Under the pieces are notes generated by a model. That model saw only the letters and a program-made list of their open reading frames with translations. It was not told the origin of the DNA and did not search any database. From Platanthera guangdongensis (Eukaryota > Streptophyta > Magnoliopsida > Asparagales > Orchidaceae), in the NCBI GenBank assembly GCA_039583875.1, contig CM077153.1, forward strand, positions 70,998,482 through 71,062,481: a stretch of DNA of 64,000 nt. Reading direction: 5' to 3'. The number at the start of each line of letters is the position of its first letter. The stretch's first letter is position 1. The translations under genes and the position numbers were made by a program. Below are positions 33,944-45,044 of this stretch, piece by piece.

Positions 33944-35048
33944 TGATGTCGCGACATCGACGCCACTACTTGATGATGATCCGGTTGTCGTGGCGCTACA
34001 ACATAAAGATGTTAGGAGCCATGATAACGCTAACGGAAGGCAACGTTACAACCTCCGTCTGCGGCGTCCTAAGCCCACTTGAAGATTCATTTTAAAATCA
34101 TGCTCTTAGTTACGTTATTTTTATTTATATTTTATATTTGAGAATATAAAATTATTCCATACTTGAGTAATAATTTTATATTCATAAGTGAACTTATTTA
34201 TTTATTTCCTGCATTTAAAACATGTGGTGTGTAATTAACCACCCGGATGGATGAAATGTCATCTCCATTTTGGATGGTTAAATGTGTGTTTGTAACTCCT
34301 ATGTGTTGGTAACTCCTATGTGTTTGTAACTCCTATATAAGGAGACCTCTTTATGAGAATTAATAGACAAGAAGAAGAATTTGAATCCAAAAGAAACTCC
34401 CTAGGAGAATTCAGCCAAGAGGAGACCTCCAAGCCGCCTCCCCCCATGTGGTGTGAAACCGCTCCCTCTTGCTTCCTCCATCCCTCTTCAGTGCGACTCC
34501 GACGTGAATTCCTTCGGTGCGACTCCAAGGAAGAAGGTTGCAGCCCCATTCGGTGTGATGCCGGTGGATCCGTGGAGAGAGTGATTCTCCCACCATATCT
34601 TGTGTGCACGGTGAATCCGGGTTGGGTAAACTCTTCCCCTCTCTTTGTGTTTCCTCTCTTAGATTTGTGGAAGGTGAACCATCGCGTTCTCCGAGGCTTT
34701 TAAAATTCAATCGCTTTCAAATCTTTGAATTGAAATCGTTATTGTTCTTGTTTCCTATTTTTCAGACCGGGTAGGTCCATTTTGCTTGAGCAGATCTACG
34801 CCTATAGCCTTGATCTTTCTCTCAAAAGGATTGACAACCTTTGCGTTAACTTTGGGAACGATCTGACTCACTTTTCATCGCTGTTTTAGAGTCGATCATT
34901 CTCCGAATGTGTTTATGTTTTGTGCGCAAAACGATCACATATTAAGGGCGATAGATGCTTGTGTAGGTGCGGCGGATCTAGTCTGCGTTGTTGGCGAACT
35001 AGAGCCTTCTCTCGTGTAGATTTTCCATTAGCGACATACGCTACACCA
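33944..35048 (+). repeat. G1 5' LTR
   Basis: TGATGTCG to CTACACCA. A TATA-like CCTATATAAGG sits at 34332-34342 after a threefold GTAACTCCTATGTG repeat. No coding region. Confidence 0.92.
34332..34342 (+). promoter_or_regulatory. G1 LTR TATA box
   Basis: CCTATATAAGG lies about 390 nt into the LTR and is kept in the 3' LTR (40391). Confidence 0.65.
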
Positions 35049-35064
35049 ATTAGGTATCAAAGCC
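35049..35064 (+). other. G1 primer-binding site
   Basis: ATTAGGTATCAAAGCC directly follows the LTR and matches the Met-tRNA complement with changes. Confidence 0.8.
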
Positions 35065-35315
35065 GGTCGTTTCAATTTCTATATTGCAAACGTCCTTGCT
35101 CTTTTTCGTTGGTACGAATTAATTAAAAAAAGCAAAAAATAATTTTTTTCTGGTCTGCCAATATCGGTCTAAAATCTTTATTTTTCTGCGAAAATATGAA
35201 ATTTTTTTTTAACGTTCCTTGTTTCTATCACTTCGGGAAATTATAAAAATATTTTGTTTTCAGTATAGGGTCAGCACTAGGAAAATTCGTCTTTCAAAAT
35301 TTTGGGTAACCCTGT

Positions 35316-36360
35316 ATGCGCACTAGGCTAGAAATGAAGTACGCTACACCGTCTTCGTCTAGAATGGCTGCGAATGAGCATGGGGGTGCAAATGCCGAGG
35401 TTATTGAGGGACTACGAACTGAGATGACGGAACTTAGGGCCATGTTAGTCCAAATTCTAGCGAACCTTGGGCGACCACCTCCACCCGTTAACGTGGGATA
35501 GCCTAACCGGCACCAACCGGTAAGCGATTCAGACTCTGATGGGAACTCTCCCCGAGTGCCTCATCAAGATCGTCCCCACGGGCATGACTTCAATATTACT
35601 AGGGCCATTAAGATTGATTCCCCTACCTAAGACGGCATGGGAGACCCCCAGATCTTTCTCACCTGGGTAGTAGACATGGAATGTTACTTCGAATGGCACA
35701 CCCTCACAGACCCCCAGAAGGTCCAAGTCTCCAGGATGAAGTTAACTGGGCGCGCCAAGACATATTGGCAAAATGAGGAGCGTAGGCTATGGACCGGGAA
35801 CGGAGTCCCACTTATAGGATGGCCGGTGATGTAGAATTTGCTAACTGATCAATACGTCCCGGCATACCACCGAACACAGATGTTCGACGAGCTTCCCACC
35901 CTGCGGCAGGGCTCGAATTCTGTAGCTGAATATATGGGAGAGCTGAAGGACCGTATGGTGCATTGTGATCTTAGGGAAATCCCCGAGGTCACCTTATCTA
36001 GATTTCGTAAAGGGTTTCAACCCGAGATTCAAAGGAAGCTCTTGCGCTGTGGTCATACGGACCTCAATATGACCTTCAATGCCGCCCTCGACATTGAAAA
36101 ACATCTGCCCTCTAGGCCCATTCCCATTATTCCCATGCGAAGAATAAGTCCACAGTTGGAGCATCTGCTTCCACATATCCGGATAAAGGAAAGTTTAGGT
36201 CCACCGAGTCGAAGTCTGTAGTGATCACTGCTAGGAAAGCTAGGAACCCCACGAGTGAGCGTATACCCATAGGAAAGGTTAGAAAGTCCAATGATACATG
36301 TTACTCTTGCGGTATCTAGGGCCACTATGCCTATGAATGCCCAACAAAAATTAAGTCCAT
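35316..36360 (+). pseudogene. gag: G1 gag
   Basis: One frame reads through several stops: MAANEHGG...MTELRAMLVQIL; a stop (35499); gag core with MECYFEWH, RMKLTGRAKTYW, SVAEYMGELKDR (35640-36100); then a frame change. A zinc knuckle CYSCGI-stop-GHYAYEC at 36299-36343 has TAG at 36317 inside it. Other in-frame stops are at about 35628 and 35832. Confidence 0.85.
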
Positions 36361-36460
36361 CACCATATTAGACTCGACTCCCGATGACCTAGTTTATGAA
36401 GCTGCTGAAGAGGATGACCCAGATGGTGTCCCAAGTGATTTAGAGGACGATCACCACCTT

Positions 36461-38500
36461 ATGGTGATGTGTTGTATCTTGACCACCCCTCGTCCATTAT
36501 TTTATTGGAAGAGGACGAGCATATTTTCCCTGATTTTTAAAAGTAATGAGAAGCTCTTCAAGTTGATTATCGATAGTGGTAGCTGTGTGAATGTCATTTC
36601 TGAGAATGTCGTCACGCGTATGGCCCTGACCACGGAACCACACCCGACCCCATATCAGGTAGCTTGGATAAACAAGATCACCATCCCGTTTACCAAGCGA
36701 TGCCTGGCCCCCCTCTTATTCAAATCATATACTGATGAGGTATGGTGTGATGTCCTCCCGATGGACGCTTGTCACGTGTTATTAGGCCGCCCTTGCCTCT
36801 ATGACCGTGATGTGACGCATTTTGGTAGAGCCAACACGTATTAATTCAAGTTCAATGGCAAAACCATGACGTTGAGGCTGACTATACCGAAGGAACCGGT
36901 AGGACCAGTTAAGGACATCACAATCCCAGTTGAGAGGAAGGCCTGGAACGTAGTCGGAAGAAAAGAATTTATTGAGGACCCGTTTCTTGACGGAGTGATG
37001 TATGCGCTAGTTCTTCTGAGTGCGAAGGCGGAGTCTGGAGTATTGGATGAACTGCCCAGTGAGCTATGGGTATTGTTGGAAGAGTATAGGGATACGTACA
37101 CGGATGAGTTGCCACCGACATTACCTCCACTTAGAGATATTCAGCATGCGATAGATCTCATCCTGGGGTCTTCCTTGCCCAACCAGCCGCATTACCTACT
37201 CCATCCCGCTGCCCATGAGGAGTTGCAGGTTCAGATAGAGGACTTGTTGAATAAGGGGTTTATTAGGACTATTAAGAGTCCATGTGTTGTTCCAGCTCTG
37301 CTTGCCCCCAAGAAGGATGGCTCATGGAGAATGTGTGTTGATAGTCGGGCTATCAACAAGATTACTATCAAGTATAGGTTCCCTATCCCACGTTTAGACG
37401 ACCTCTTGGATATATTATCTGGCAGCACTATATTTTCTAAGTTGGATCTTAGGAGCGGTTTTCACCAGATTAGGATCCGTGAGGGTGATGAATGGAAGAA
37501 TGCGTTTAAATCTAAGGATGGGTTATATGAGTGGCTTGTGATGCCCTTTGGGTTATCCAATGCCCCCAGCACCTTCTCCCGGATGATGACACACGTCTTT
37601 CAACCATACTTGGGGAAGTTTGTGGTAGTCTATTTTGATGACATCTTAGTCTATAGCACCTCCACTACTGAGCACATCTCCCACTTGAGAGTGACTCTGT
37701 CCACCTTGAGGAAGGAAACTCTATTCCTTAATCTTAAGAAGTGCATATTCTCTGTTCCAGAGGTAGAGTTTTTAGGTTATATAGTCGGGCCTGAGGGTAT
37801 TCGAGTTGACCCTGGAAAGGTTCAAGTGATTAAGGACTGGCCTGAACCGACTAGCCTACGAGAGGTCCGTAGTTTCCATGGTTTGGCTTCTTTCTATCGA
37901 CGCTTCATACGAGACTTTAGTAGCATTATGGCGCCTATTAGTGACTGCATGAAGAAGGGTGAGTTCACGTGGACGAAGACCGCCACCTTTGCCTTCCACC
38001 GTATTAAGAAGCTCATGACCGAGGCACCGGTGTTACATCTACCTGACTTCACCAAGATCTTTGAGCTTACCTGTGACGCGTTAGGGGTAGGAATAAGAGG
38101 TGTTTTGAGTCAAGAAGGTCACCCGGTCAGTTATTTCAGTGAGAAACTTGCGGGTGCTAAGTTGAATTATTCGAACTACGACAGAGGGTTTTATGTCGTT
38201 GTTAGGTGTTTGCATCATTGGCGGCATTATCTCCTCTCCAAGGAGTTTGTAATCCTCTCCGACCATGATGCTTTACGTTTCATAAATGGTCAGCATAAAT
38301 TCAGCCTGCGCCACGCTAAGTTTGTAGCTTTCTTACAAGGGTACACTTTTAGTCTTAAGCACCTTAAGGGATCTGACAATCGAGTTGCCGATGCACTTAG
38401 CCGCCTTACCCTTCTACTGTCTACCATGCATGTCAATGCCACAGGATTCGAACGCGTTAAGGACAAATACGCCACGTGCTCAGATTTCCATGAGATGTAA
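36461..38500 (+). pseudogene. pol: G1 pol: protease, RT and RNase H
   Basis: The protease has LIIDSGSCVNVIS (about 36565) and HVLLGRPCLYDRDVTH, then a TAA at 36842. From 36866 there are 544 open codons with RT (KDGSWRMCVDSRAINK; VVYFDDILVYS at about 37625) and RNase H (TCDALGVGIRGVLSQ; ILSDHDALRFINGQ; NRVADALSRL). The frame ends at TAA 38498-38500 and resumes in the same frame with integrase, so a single polyprotein was broken by point mutations. Confidence 0.92.
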
Positions 38501-39983
38501 TTCTCCGCCCAGGATAGCTCTCCTACGACCATATCTGCATTTGTTCTTAAGGATGGTTATCTTTTTAGGCACGAGAAGTTGTGTATTCCTCGATCTTCCT
38601 TACGGCACCACATTATTTGGGAATTACATAGCGGAGGTCTGAGTGGACACTATGGAAGGGATAAGACCATTGCACTCGTTGAGGAGAAATTCTACTGGCC
38701 TAAGCTTAAGGCAATGGTTGGAGGAATAGTAAGCAGTTGCCGAACATGTCAAGTATCTAAGGGCTCTAAAACCAATGTTGGGTTATATACCCCTTTACCA
38801 ATTCCTTCCATACTGTGGGAAGACGTGAGCATGGATTTCGTATTAGGCCTCCCCACCACTCTACGTCGACACGACTCCATTTTTGTAGTTGTGCAAAGGT
38901 TTTCAAAAATGGCATACTTTATCCCATGTAGTAGGACCAACGACGCATCTCACGTAGCTAAGTTATATTTTCGAGAGGTTATTAGTCATCGCGGAGTGCC
39001 GAAGACAATTGTCTCGGATAGGGACGTGAAATTCACTAGCTATTTTTGGAAAACTTTATGGATTCTAATGGGGACCAAATTATTATTTTCCGCTGCCTAT
39101 CATCCGCAAACCGATGGTCAGACATAAGTAGTCAATCGGAGTTTGGGGAACTTGGGATCTACTTCTTCCCCATGCACAATTGGCTTATAATAACTCTAAG
39201 AATCGGTCCACGGGTATGTCCCCTAACGAGATTGTTCACGAGTATAAGGCTCCTGTGTCACTTGACTTGGTTCTGTTACCCCCTACATATAAAGAAAGTC
39301 AATTCGCACAATCCTTCATCTAACACATTCATGAATTGCACGCACATATCCGGGCAACATTAGCCTCCCAACATGAATCATATAAAACACAAGCTAATCA
39401 ACATAGAAGAGTGTCACACTTTAAAGTCGGTGATCAAGTCTTAGTCCGCTTAGTTCCCGAGCGACTGCCAATTGGCAACGTTAGAAAGTTAGCTTCAAAG
39501 CGCGCTGGACCCTTCCGGATTATAAAGAAACTCGGTGATAATGCCTTTGTCTTAGATTTGCCAGCTGATTGGGGTGTTTCACCCATTTTTAATGTCTCGT
39601 ATTTGACGATGTTTGTTTCACCTCCACAAGAGTTGACTTCTTTGTCGTCTTCTCCTTCCACTCAAAATTCTTGGGGTTTGTGGAGTGGTAGCACTGATGA
39701 TCTCTCTCCCCTGGTATCCACAGGTTTACCATCGGTTGGTAAGTTTCCTTCTTTATTCCCACTGCTGACATGTTTCCAAGGTTTCCCAAAACCTTTCTTA
39801 TAACAGACAAGATACTTGATGCTGAGCTGCTTACTACCACTGATGGTGCTACCCGACGCTTTCTCATCCGTTGGCGTGACCGCCCTCCTTCCGACGACTC
39901 TTGTGTACTCGAGCCAGAGCTTCAACAATTGGATGGACTCTTCTCCGCCGCTATCTCTTGGACCACGCATCAGATATACGTGA
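38501..39983 (+). pseudogene. pol: G1 integrase and chromodomain
   Basis: Zinc region ([14 protein letters not shown]...CRTCQVSKG), then DDE core: [27 protein letters not shown]. The next codon, normally the catalytic Glu, is TAA (39125-39127). A short deletion follows in VVNRSLG. From 39336 another frame gives the GPF-type C-terminus (KRAGPFRII, LPADWGVSPIFNVS), and a third frame at about 39770 gives the chromodomain (ILDAELLTTTDGATRRFLIR, then PPSDDSCVLEPELQQLD). Confidence 0.9.
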
Positions 39984-39988
39984 TTTTT

Positions 39989-40001
39989 AGCGGGGGAGGA
40001 T
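39989..40001 (+). other. G1 polypurine tract
   Basis: AGCGGGGGAGGAT immediately precedes the 3' LTR. Confidence 0.85.
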
Positions 40002-40520
40002 TGATGTCGCAGCATCGCCGCCACTACTTGATGATGATCCGGTTGTCGAGGCGCTACAACATAAAGATGTTAGGAGCCATGATGATGCTAACGGGAGGCA
40101 ACATTGCAACCTCCGTCCGTGGCGTGCTAAGCCCACTTGAAGATTCATTTTAAAATCATGCTCTTAGTTACGTTATTTATATTTATATTTTATATTTGAG
40201 AATATAAAATTATTCCATACTTGGGTAATAATTTTATATTCATGAGTGAACTTATTTATTTATTTCCTGCATTTAAAACATGTGATGTGTAATTAACCAC
40301 CCGGATGGATGAGATGTCATCTCCATTTTGGATGGTTAAATGTGTGTTTGTAACTCCTATGTGTTTGTAACTCCTATGTCTTTGTAAGTCCTATATAAGG
40401 AGACCACTTTATGAGAATTTATAGACAAGAAGAAGAATTTGAATCCAAAAGAAACTCCTTAGGAGAATTCGGCCAAGAGGAGATCTCCAAGCCGCCGCCC
40501 CCCTTGTGGTGTCAAACTGC

Positions 40521-40558
<38 letters not shown>

Positions 40559-41137
40559 TGGTTCCTCCATCCCTCTTCGGTGCAACTCCAGCGTGGATTC
40601 CTTCAGTGCGACTCCAAGGAAGAAGGTTGTAGCCCCTTTCGGTGTGACGCCGATGGATCCGTGGAGAGAGTGATTCTCCCACCATATCTTGTGAGCACGG
40701 TGAATCCGAGTTGGGTAAACTCTTCCCCTCTCTTTGTGTTTCCTCTCTTAGATTTGTGGAAGGTTAACCATCGTGTTCTCCGTATCTTTTAAAATTCAAT
40801 CGCTTTCAAATCTTTGAATTGAATTCGTTATTGTTCGTGTTTCCTATTTTTCGGACCGGGTAGGTCCATTTTTCTTAAGCGGATGTAGGCCTATAGCGTT
40901 GATCTTTATCTCAAAAGGATTGACAACCTTTGCGTTAACTTTGGGAACGATCTGACTCATTTTTCATCGTTGTTTTAGAGTCGATCATTCTCCGAATGTG
41001 CTTATGTTTTGTGCGCGAAACGATCACATACTAAGGGAGATAGATGCTTGTGTAGGTGCGGCAGATCTAGAGTGCGTTGTTGGCGAACTAGAGCCTTCTC
41101 TCGTGTAGATTTTATGTTAGCGACATATGCTACACCA
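40002..41137 (+). repeat. G1 3' LTR
   Basis: It matches the 5' LTR throughout, with the same termini, then AATAC. The extra length comes mainly from a run of 36 C (40522-40557) where the 5' LTR has CCCCCC-ATGTG. Transcription-related features are as in the 5' copy. Confidence 0.92.
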
Positions 41138-41162
41138 AATACTATGCAAGGTAGAGGATAGA
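41138..41162. other. 25 bp sliver between two retrotransposons
   Basis: AATAC (G1 duplication), 15 bp, then ATAGA (T3 duplication). It is what remains here of the interrupted Athila-like element; its reverse strand keeps that element's reading frame open. Confidence 0.85.
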
Positions 41163-41207
41163 TGTAACAGCCCAAAGTTCTGAAACATGCAAATTTGGGT
41201 GACACGG

Positions 41208-41582
41208 CCTGGGACACGGGCGTGTCCCAGGGCGTGTCAGGTGACACGGCCTGCGACACGGGCGTGTCGCAGGGCGTGTCGAGTTGTGTCGACGATTGGG
41301 CTTTGTCTCGACGATTTTTTTTGGTCTCGACGATTCGTCGAGAGGAGGCACACGGCCTAGGACACGGGCGTGTCCAAGGCCGTGTCGCATGCTCGACGAT
41401 TTTTACTCGACGATCGTCGAGTGTCGAGAAGTGCGTGTCGAGTGTTGAACACGGCCTGTGACACGGGCGTGTCACAGGGCGTGTCAAATCAGGCGACGAA
41501 CTCAGCCCGCCGAAAGAATTCGACAGGGCGTGTCTTTGTGCCGTGTCTGGGCACACGGCCTGGGACACGGGCGTGTCACAGG
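41208..41582 (+). repeat. Covarying hairpin array in T3 U3
   Basis: Hairpins at 41208-41231 (GG/CC, perfect), 41250-41273 (CG/CG, perfect), 41356-41379 (AGG with A/A mismatch), 41455-41478 (TG/CA, perfect) and 41559-41582 (GG with G/A mismatch). Arms are CCTNNGACACG and CGTGTCNNAGG with a GG centre. TCGACGAT-type words fill the spacers. The second copy is in the 3' LTR (48573 on). Confidence 0.9.
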
Positions 41583-42051
41583 CCGTGTGAAGTCTCGGGA
41601 TGATTTGGGATTTTTTCACCCAGGTACACGGCCACAGACACGGGCGTGTCTGAAGGCGTGTTGGTGACACGGCCCATGACACGGGCGTGTCACTGGTTTG
41701 GATAAGTCGGTTGACCACCGCTTGAGGCACACGGCCAGGCACACGGCCGTGTTCGAGGCCGTGTCGGGTCAAAATGTGTGTTTTTGGCAGAATCGTGGCC
41801 GTCCATTTCTTCAGTCTGGATCCAAGGGCTGAAAGCTCTTCTTCTTTTTCCTTAAGGGCCGAAATCAGAAAAGAATCCTCACTTTGAATTGGCCTTCATC
41901 TTTCTTCAAGAGAGAGAGAAAGAGAGAGAGAAGGAGGAGGAAGAAGGGAAGGGGGCTGCTGTTGGTGGTGCTGCGGTTTACCGGCGAGAGATCCGAAGCC
42001 AGCGTTGCGGAGGAAACGCTCTTGCGAGTCTTGCAAGCAAGCTTTCAAGCC

Positions 42052-42075
42052 ATGGCACCGAAGCGATCGTCAAGG
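42052..42075 (+). CDS. T3 putative gag exon 1 (in LTR), MAPKRSSR
   Basis: ATG in the context AAGCCATGG, a strong Kozak match, opens eight codons ending at AGG followed by GTAACG, phase 0. The matching acceptor is CCACCTTTAG at 43830, giving a 1,755 nt intron covering the rest of the LTR and the primer-binding site. The gag frame from 43831 has no ATG before codon 43 and a stop upstream at 43804, so a spliced start is the simplest explanation. The peptide is basic and could serve nuclear import or RNA binding; that is speculation. Confidence 0.65.
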
Positions 42076-43612
42076 GTAACGACTTTTCTTCCTAGCCATG
42101 TGAAGGCTTCTGTTTTGGCATATCTTTTGATTCCCCCACCAAGAGGTGGCTGCTTTTGGGAGTCATTTGGGTGGATGCTTGAAATCCCCTTGGTATTGCA
42201 TATAGATCCGGAAATGAGTACGGAATAGGCATGCTGTGTGAAGCCCATCTGGACAGGTTGGTCTGGATTGGTGACGTTGCATGAACCGGAGAAGACTCCG
42301 TGATAAACGTGTAGTGTAAGGAGTCTATGGGTTATGCCTGCGAAAAGGAGTAGCAGGAAGTACTGGGGTGGTAGTCCAGGAAAATAGCCTTGTGGTGGTT
42401 TTGGGTCCAACCTGTGGTTGAGGCACAGGAAGTACTGGTGGGACCAGGAAAGGCCCTTTTTGTGATGCTTGATGTCATAGGGTGTCCACCTGTGAAGCGA
42501 GTCACAGGAAGTACTGGTGTGCCCAGGAAAGACCCCTGACATTTGTGCTTATGCGGTGTCCACCTGTGAAGAGAATCACAGGAAGTACTGGTGCGCCCAG
42601 GAAAGACCCGTTGTTGCTGTGAGGAAATGGGTATAGTGACATACCCAGGCTTGAATGCCAGGAACAGGATTGGTGAGACCGACCCGCGCCTTTGATATAG
42701 CCGTGAGTACGCTGTACTCGGAGAAGGCAAGACGATTTGAGCAACGGGGGGTGGAGGATCCGACCTGCGCTATGTCCGTCCGACGTGAGACCAAAAAGTG
42801 CGGTCTGTTGGAGCGCATAGCAAGAGTCTTCGCCCTGCGCGCCATGACACAAAGGGGGGCTACGGGCCATCCCGGTGTCCGAGGACTAACTCCGGCTGCA
42901 CGCCATGGAGTAAATGCTCAAGAGTGTTACCGTTGGGTGATAACCCTGATACGGTGGTGGGCAAGAGGTTGCCAGAACACCAAGAATGTGCCCTGAAGTG
43001 CACGGACCGTTGGGCCGGGCGGCGAACGGTTGTGATGGCTTGTGTGCGTGAAAGCACCTTTGATGATATAGCTTGCCATACTTGTGATATGATATGCCTG
43101 CAGGGAAAATACCGCTGCCCCGAGAGGAGGGGTAGGGTCGTTATAATTTGGTCAGCTGAACGCTGACCGTTGCTTTTGTTTGCCACCGTTGGGTGGATTG
43201 TCCTTGCACAGGTGCTGGAGAGCCGAGCGGGTCGCATAGAGGTTGATGCTCCTGCTGGTGTTGCTGCTGCTGCTAGCCCTCGAAGGCTAATGTTCTTTTG
43301 AGTGTTTTCTTTTTGTGGCCGGCCTGCGCGCCAATTTGTTTAGGCCACTGCATGAAAGCCCTGTAAGGCCATAAGGCCAATACTTTATACATGTTGTCAG
43401 ACATTCCTATCTATATATATAAAATGTGGAGTTTATATTTGGACATTCATGGGGAGTTCAAGTAGCTTAGGCTTCCGCTAGAATGCTTGGGATAGGTGCG
43501 ATGCGCTGCTCTGGTATCATCCTGTACCTTCACCGACTGTTTTGTGGTATATCCTGTGGGGCCCCGGCCGGACCTTCTAGAATATATCATATGAACGGAT
43601 GGGGTTGTTACA

Positions 43613-43626
43613 TTTTTGGTATCGGT
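43613..43626 (+). other. T3 primer-binding site
   Basis: TTTTTGGTATCGGT directly follows the LTR; TGGTATC is the Met-tRNA complement core. Confidence 0.75.
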
Positions 43627-43830
43627 TGTCTTGGTCTTTCCCTCTCGAAGTCGTGGCCGACTTCTTTTGTGGGGTGGCGAGCACGTGGTTGTGCACACCA
43701 AAGTCTACGATTGAACTCCTGAATGTCCATGATAGGAATGCATTTTGTATGTTTGAGGAACCTGCGTGTTCCTATTTTGTGTTGTTTGCTTGGGTACGAC
43801 CGCTAATGTGTGTGTCTTGTCCACCTTTAG

Positions 43831-45000
43831 GTGACTCGGAGTGGAGCTGGGCAGTCTGAGCCCCAGCGTTCTGATGAAAGTACGGCACCAGCCGCGGTGC
43901 CTACACCTCCACCGTCTGTGGAACATGTCCGTTTAGTTGCGGAGGCCTTGTTTACCATGATCCAAGGCCAGCCACTTAGGCAGGAGCAAGCGGCTGTGGG
44001 GCCAGAACAGGTGGCGACAAGGCCTGAACCTGTCGTGGATGTGGTACCTCGAGCGGCCGAGAAGCAGCTAACGCGGTTTATGAGTTTCCATCCTCCTACG
44101 TTTTCGGGAGCGGGAACCCCGACGCAGGCTGAGGATTGGTTATCGCGCGTCAAGCGAGTGATGACGGCGATAGGCACGGCGGAGCATCAGAAAGTTACCT
44201 TAGCCACCTTCTTGCTTGAAGGAGAAGCTCGGTTATGGTGGGATGAGATGGAGTTGCATCATTTGGCGGGTCGTCCGTTAACCCAAGTGTCGATGGAAGA
44301 ATTCTCCCGGCTCTTCCTTGCGAAGCACCTTCCTGTGGCTCAACGGATAGCCATGGAAAATGAATTCCAACGGTTGACTCAAGGTGATGGCAGTGTTGAC
44401 GCGTACCTGCATGAGTTTACTCGCTTGGGGCGGTATGCGGGTTCGATTTTTGCTGATGAGCAGAGGAAGACTAATCGGTTCTATGAAGGACTGAGGGACG
44501 AGGTGAGGTTCCTTGTGTCTAGTTCGGTGAACCAGGGTTTCCAAGCGTTGGTTGACACTGCGACCGCATTGGAAAAAGATATGAAGAGGGTGCAAGGGAA
44601 GAGAGCGTTGGTGATGACGCAACCGGAGTGGAAGGCGCCCCGATCTGGAAAATCGTTTTATAAGAAGAGATGGGGTAAGAAGTCCAAGCCTAGTGGACAA
44701 GCTCCTTCATCAGTTGCAACGGGAGCAACTTCAGGGGCAACCTCCAAGCCAGAAACTCGTACCTGCTTCAATTGTGGTAGGATGGGGCACATTGCGCGAG
44801 ATTGCCGGATGCCGCCAAAGAGTGAAAAGAAGGCGGGAGCATCTTATGCGGAGAAAGGAAAAGCGGTGGTGGATTCCTCTGCCTCGCAAGCGCAACCCCG
44901 GGTCTACAATCTTGGCCTGCAGGAGGCCATCAAGCAGAGTGACGTGGTCACAGGTATGAGTTTAGTTTTGCTTATGCTAATGTTTGTATGCTTAGCTTAG
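43831..45000 (+). CDS. gag: T3 Gag (exon 2, read through retained intron)
   Basis: 390 codons counting from the proposed acceptor. A Pro/Ala/Glu-rich N-terminus is followed by the gag core ([14 protein letters not shown], about residues 85-98; [22 protein letters not shown] at about 200) and a basic Ser-rich region. One zinc knuckle, [14 protein letters not shown], lies at residues 312-325. The last codons ([15 protein letters not shown]) and the stop at 44998 lie within the proposed gag-pol intron, so this is the product of unspliced RNA. It forms the virus-like particle and packages RNA in this family. The GTG at 43831 is not a convincing start; see exon 1 at 42052. Confidence 0.92.
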   Translation: MTRSGAGQSEPQRSDESTAPAAVPTPPPSVEHVRLVAEALFTMIQGQPLRQEQAAVGPEQVATRPEPVVDVVPRAAEKQLTRFMSFHPPTFSGAGTPTQAEDWLSRVKRVMTAIGTAEHQKVTLATFLLEGEARLWWDEMELHHLAGRPLTQVSMEEFSRLFLAKHLPVAQRIAMENEFQRLTQGDGSVDAYLHEFTRLGRYAGSIFADEQRKTNRFYEGLRDEVRFLVSSSVNQGFQALVDTATALEKDMKRVQGKRALVMTQPEWKAPRSGKSFYKKRWGKKSKPSGQAPSSVATGATSGATSKPETRTCFNCGRMGHIARDCRMPPKSEKKAGASYAEKGKAVVDSSASQAQPRVYNLGLQEAIKQSDVVTGMSLVLLMLMFVCLA

Positions 45001-45044
45001 TACCCCTACGTTTGTGGTTTGTGTGTGTGACATGTTTGTCATAG
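44954..45044 (+). other. T3 putative gag-pol intron, 91 nt
   Basis: Donor ACAG|GTATGAG, acceptor TTTGTCATAG|G, T-rich interior with CTAAT- and CTTAG-like branch motifs, phase 1. Splicing joins codon G|GC and puts gag (frame of 43831) exactly in frame with pol (frame of 45047). Size and composition are typical of short plant introns. T1 has the same junction at 7994-8064. Confidence 0.7.

Larger units (their letters stand above)
33944..41137 (+). mobile_element. G1: complete CRM/Galadriel-like chromovirus, inactive
   Basis: LTRs of 1,105 bp (33944-35048) and 1,136 bp (40002-41137) are flanked by the 5-bp duplication AATAC (33939-33943 and 41138-41142). The inside has a primer-binding site, gag, protease, RT, RNase H, integrase, a C-terminal chromodomain and a polypurine tract in normal order. 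Stops and frameshifts inactivate gag and pol. The reverse-strand fragments inside the palindromic block (16190-19011) belong to a related family. Clade assignment is by recall only. Confidence 0.93.
41163..43612 (+). repeat. T3 5' LTR
   Basis: TGTAACAGCCC to GGGTTGTTACA. Hairpin array 41203-41770; pyrimidine- and AG-rich leader about 41880-42050; proposed exon 1 at 42052-42075. A GTCACAGGAAGTACTGGTG phrase repeats four times (42350-42600) with related spacing. No TATA box is obvious. Confidence 0.95.

Noticed and set aside
41002..41772. Reverse-strand open frame of 256 codons over the T3 LTR start
   Set aside because: Crosses the G1/T3 junction and the hairpin array; repetitive TRPCxRPC translation from repeated CGTGTC units.
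42045..42870. Pairs of open frames in the T3 LTRs (42045-42870 and 49424-50261)
   Set aside because: Duplicated only because the LTRs are duplicated; repeats of an AQEVLV-type phrase; no domain.
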